From CAYYIS01 sp964470965 (GTDB taxonomy: Bacteria > JAAXHH01 > JABIQT01), in the NCBI GenBank assembly GCA_964470965.1, contig CAYYIS010000068.1:1-23519 (forward strand): a DNA stretch of 23,519 nt, read 5' to 3'. This document shows, in pieces, positions 21,216 to 23,519 of this stretch. Within the stretch, counting starts at the first letter, position 1. Every line of letters starts with the position of its first letter. Position numbers and translations under genes: made by a program. The notes beneath the pieces are model-generated. The model made no database searches, was not told the origin of the DNA, and saw only the letters and a program-made list of their open reading frames with translations.

Positions 21216-22664
21216 ATGCGGAATGCGGAATACGGAGTGCTTACTTGGCCCACGGGAACCTCCGATGGTGTAGTCCGGTTGTCGGGGGTATGGCGATTAT
21301 CATGGCTGATGGTGTTTACCCTGTTGAATATACCCCACACAAGCATCGCTCAGGACAACGAGCTGGCGTTGACGGTCTATACCAACGGCCTGGGACTCGT
21401 GAGTGAGATCCGTTCCATAGACCTTGATATGGGCCGTAACACGGTGCAGGTGCCCCGCATCTCGACACAGATCGATCCTACTTCCGTGCGTGTTCGTTCC
21501 CTGCAGGCTTCCGGCCTTGTGTCGATTCTGGAACAGCGTTTTTCCTACGATCTTTTGAGCGGTGACGCACTCCTGAGCAATTACACAGATAAGGATGTGG
21601 ATTTCTATCTAAACGGAGTGGAGGCACCACTGCGCGGCAGGTTATTGAGCCTTGGCACGCACGTTGTCCTGAAGCGGGAAGACGGACGTGTCGAGCTTAT
21701 CCGGCGTGATGCGATTCAGCGGATCAGCGTTCCGGATTTGCCTGAAGGACTTGTGACGGAACCGACGCTTACCTGGCTGGTGGAGAACCGGGGTAATGAG
21801 GGCAGCCGCCCTATGGAGATCAGCTATCTCACTCAGGGCGTTACCTGGCACGCGGAATACTCCGCTGTGATAAGTGAGGATGAGACGGTTTTAATGCTGT
21901 CTTCATGGGCATCAATAGAAAATGAATCCGGTATGACATTTGAAAATGCGGATCTGACACTGGTGGCCGGCGAAGTCAACCGGTCAGCGCCCCGTAGGCG
22001 TGCAATGGGGCGGGAACTCGCAGGTATGTCAATGGCTGCGAGAGCTAGTCCCCAGTTGGAATCACAACAGATGTTCGAATATCACGCGTACGCACTGGGG
22101 CGCAAGGGGACGATAGAGAACAATGCTTCGGTTCAGCTTTCGATGCTGGACGAAACCGATGTCAAGGTAAGTAAGCATTACGTGTACGACGGGATTATGA
22201 CTCCGAACGGTGTACAGACCAGATTCCGCTTAGAAAACCGGAAGCGGTACGGCCTGGGTTTGCCTCTGCCGCGCGGCACGGTCCGCCTTTACCAGGAAAT
22301 CAAAGACGGCAAGCGGCAGTTCATCGGAGAGGACAATATAAGAGACCTGGCTGAAGACGAGACCGTGTATCTGACCGTAGGCCATGCGTTCGACATCTCT
22401 GGAGAGAGAACGCAAACCGGCAGCCGCCAACCTTCAAAAGGTGTCGTCCAGGCAAGCTTCAGGATTGTGCTGAGGAATCAGACCTCCGATTCCGTCACCG
22501 TGAAGGTCATTGAACATCTCAAGACAGGACCCAACTGGCGTATCAGAGAACCGAGCCATCTATTCGAAAAACTGGATGCCCGCACGATCGAATTTGAGGT
22601 TCCGGTCCGGAATAACGGTGAAACAGAGGTCACATACACGGTGGAATATCGCCGGGAGATTTAG
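21216..22664 (+). CDS. Secreted DUF4139-domain protein
   Basis: A protein of about 482 residues with a hydrophobic segment (WLMVFTLLNIPHTSIA/QD) that looks like a signal peptide, preceded by an unusually long polar N-terminal extension of about 25-30 residues. The mature part begins LALTVYTNGLGLVSEIRSID and contains LTWLVENRGNEGSRPMEISYLTQGVTWHAEY, here seen as 'ISYLTQGVTWHAEY', typical of DUF4139 proteins (often with an N-terminal DUF4140). The end, ETEVTYTVEYRREI, is also family-like. The function of the family is unknown; a periplasmic or surface beta-rich role is plausible. The ATG at 21,216 is preceded by a perfect GGAGGTGA at 5 bases, which contains the rhomboid stop. An upstream GTG at 21,201 lies before that site and was rejected. 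Some of the polar N-terminus is encoded by a heptamer repeat, so the true start could be later. Confidence 0.82.
   Translation: MRNAEYGVLTWPTGTSDGVVRLSGVWRLSWLMVFTLLNIPHTSIAQDNELALTVYTNGLGLVSEIRSIDLDMGRNTVQVPRISTQIDPTSVRVRSLQASGLVSILEQRFSYDLLSGDALLSNYTDKDVDFYLNGVEAPLRGRLLSLGTHVVLKREDGRVELIRRDAIQRISVPDLPEGLVTEPTLTWLVENRGNEGSRPMEISYLTQGVTWHAEYSAVISEDETVLMLSSWASIENESGMTFENADLTLVAGEVNRSAPRRRAMGRELAGMSMAARASPQLESQQMFEYHAYALGRKGTIENNASVQLSMLDETDVKVSKHYVYDGIMTPNGVQTRFRLENRKRYGLGLPLPRGTVRLYQEIKDGKRQFIGEDNIRDLAEDETVYLTVGHAFDISGERTQTGSRQPSKGVVQASFRIVLRNQTSDSVTVKVIEHLKTGPNWRIREPSHLFEKLDARTIEFEVPVRNNGETEVTYTVEYRREI
21217..21237 (+). repeat. Short heptamer tandem repeat at the DUF4139 gene start
   Basis: TGCGGAA, TGCGGAA and TACGGAG follow one another, beginning inside the start codon. 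Two units are exact and the third differs at two positions. The repeat encodes part of the polar N-terminal extension (RNAEYG). Confidence 0.5.
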
Positions 22665-22736
22665 GATTATAAATAGAAAACCGTAAATTGAAAGGCTTTG
22701 GTTTAAAATCTTCGGCACCCAAATCAGTATTTTGAC

Positions 22737-23501
22737 ATGAACGATTGTTTTCTCAGTGCGTTCCAGGTTCGACGGGGCGATGCGGTGTCCATAGTGGGCA
22801 GTGGCGGCAAGGTGACCCTCATGTACCGCTTTTCCCATGAAGCCCTGGAGCTCGGTTACACGGTAGTTACTACCGCAAGCACTCACATTCACCCTCCGAA
22901 TGCCCGCCAGTCTCATGGCCTTATCGTTGCAGATGAAACGCCTGACTGGTTGTCTGATTTACCCGGTACCCTGGCATCACGGCGTCATGTAACGATCGTC
23001 GGGGAGCGGCCGCGTCCCGATAAACTTCGTGGGCTGGATGCGGACGTCTTGGACCGATTGCGGTCCGTATGTCCGATCGATCTGATGCTGGTCAAAGCCG
23101 ATGGCGCAAGGACGCGGGCGTTCAAGGCGCCCGGAGACCATGAACCGGCGGTACCGTCCTGGACGACGCATTGCGTCATCGTGGCCGGCCTCCAGAGTGT
23201 GGGATTGCCCCTCAACGAAAAGCATGTGCACAGGATCGAACGGGTGATGGCGCTGACCGCTCTTCAGCCGGACGAACCGCTCACACCTGAGGCCATCGGT
23301 GGCGTGGTCAGCCATCCCGAGGCCTACATACGGTCCATTCCGGATGGAGCCCGTATTTCGGTGTATCTCGGATGGTGTTTCGACGAGGAACGGAGGCGGA
23401 ACGCGGAAAAGATTGCCGATCATGTGGACATGCGTCATATTTCCCAGGTCTTCTGCGGCGCCATAGAAAAAGATGGGGCTACTCTGGTTCAACTTCGTTA
23501 A
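22737..23501 (+). CDS. yqeC: YqeC-like putative selenium-dependent molybdenum hydroxylase accessory protein
   Basis: A 254-residue protein matching the YqeC family: an N-terminal P-loop region (SIVGSGGKVTLMYRFSHEA), TTASTHIHPP, LMLVKADGARTRAFKAPGDHEPAVP, and a later HVHRIERVMALT segment. The family is associated, by genome co-occurrence, with selenium-dependent molybdenum hydroxylases and their cofactor maturation. Its biochemical role is not settled. Here the P-loop reads GSGGKVT (residues 21-27); relatives usually have GKTT or GKTS, so Val replaces a residue of the nucleotide-binding motif. No other selenium or molybdenum gene is visible in the window. The ribosome-binding site before the ATG is poor. 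A further gene seems to start 10 bases after the stop. Confidence 0.8.
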   Translation: MNDCFLSAFQVRRGDAVSIVGSGGKVTLMYRFSHEALELGYTVVTTASTHIHPPNARQSHGLIVADETPDWLSDLPGTLASRRHVTIVGERPRPDKLRGLDADVLDRLRSVCPIDLMLVKADGARTRAFKAPGDHEPAVPSWTTHCVIVAGLQSVGLPLNEKHVHRIERVMALTALQPDEPLTPEAIGGVVSHPEAYIRSIPDGARISVYLGWCFDEERRRNAEKIADHVDMRHISQVFCGAIEKDGATLVQLR

Positions 23502-23511
23502 GAGGATCAAG

Positions 23512-23519
23512 ATGACCCT
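23512..23519 (+). CDS. First codons of a further gene, cut by the window edge
   Basis: An ATG at 23,512 follows AGAGGA at a normal ribosome-binding distance and lies 10 bases after the yqeC-like stop. Only two codons and part of a third are visible, so nothing can be said of the product. A gene co-transcribed with the yqeC-like gene is likely. Confidence 0.4.

Overview
The window looks like chromosomal DNA from a free-living, Gram-negative, moderately GC-rich bacterium. Many products carry Sec signal peptides or lipobox-like N-termini, and outer-membrane-associated families are present (LPP20-like, CsgG-like). A gene remnant at about 13,274-13,459 ends in the FlgD-Ig/T9SS-like C-terminal tail common in the FCB superphylum and relatives such as Latescibacterota, Gemmatimonadota and Marinimicrobia. 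Promoters match the ordinary sigma-70 consensus (several TTGACA / TATAAT-type pairs), which argues against Bacteroidota proper. The lineage call is an inference. No rRNA, tRNA, CRISPR array, insertion sequence or phage gene was seen.

Layout. 187-1449: a polysaccharide flippase. 1453-2793 (minus): a sugar-phosphate isomerase/epimerase-like TIM barrel behind a secreted thioredoxin, expressed from a strong-looking promoter about 300 nt upstream. 3259-4587: a glutamate-1-semialdehyde aminotransferase-like PLP enzyme. 4703-5221: thiol peroxidase (tpx) with two tandem promoters and a perfect terminator. 5303-8902: a tight four-gene unit (UPF0173 metallo-hydrolase, NHL propeller, diheme cytochrome c, acetyl-xylan-esterase family hydrolase). 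8986-11120 (minus): folD behind an alkaline-phosphatase-superfamily phosphodiesterase.

11366-20383 is the most interesting region. It holds a secreted seven-bladed WD40 propeller fused to a caspase (C14) domain, a decayed secreted-protein gene, a PEGA-domain membrane protein, uvrB, a secreted LPP20-like/CsgG-FlgO-like/DUF4384 protein, and a lipoprotein combining CsgG-like, TPR, PDZ and caspase domains. The two caspase domains are close, gap-free paralogues with matching His/Cys dyads (His442/Cys492 and His600/Cys650) and a matching EF-hand-like acidic loop. Both are predicted to lie outside the cytoplasm. The last two genes form a compact unit with their own promoter (16,038-16,065) and terminator (20,432-20,465). 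The parts suggest an envelope-located caspase module: beta-propeller, TPR and PDZ scaffolds joined to proteases, next to outer-membrane-associated LPP20/CsgG/DUF4384 proteins. This is a hypothesis from architecture and context.

After the module come a rhomboid intramembrane protease, a translationally coupled DUF4139 protein, a YqeC-like protein (selenium/molybdenum hydroxylase accessory family) with an altered P-loop, and the first codons of a further gene at the window edge.
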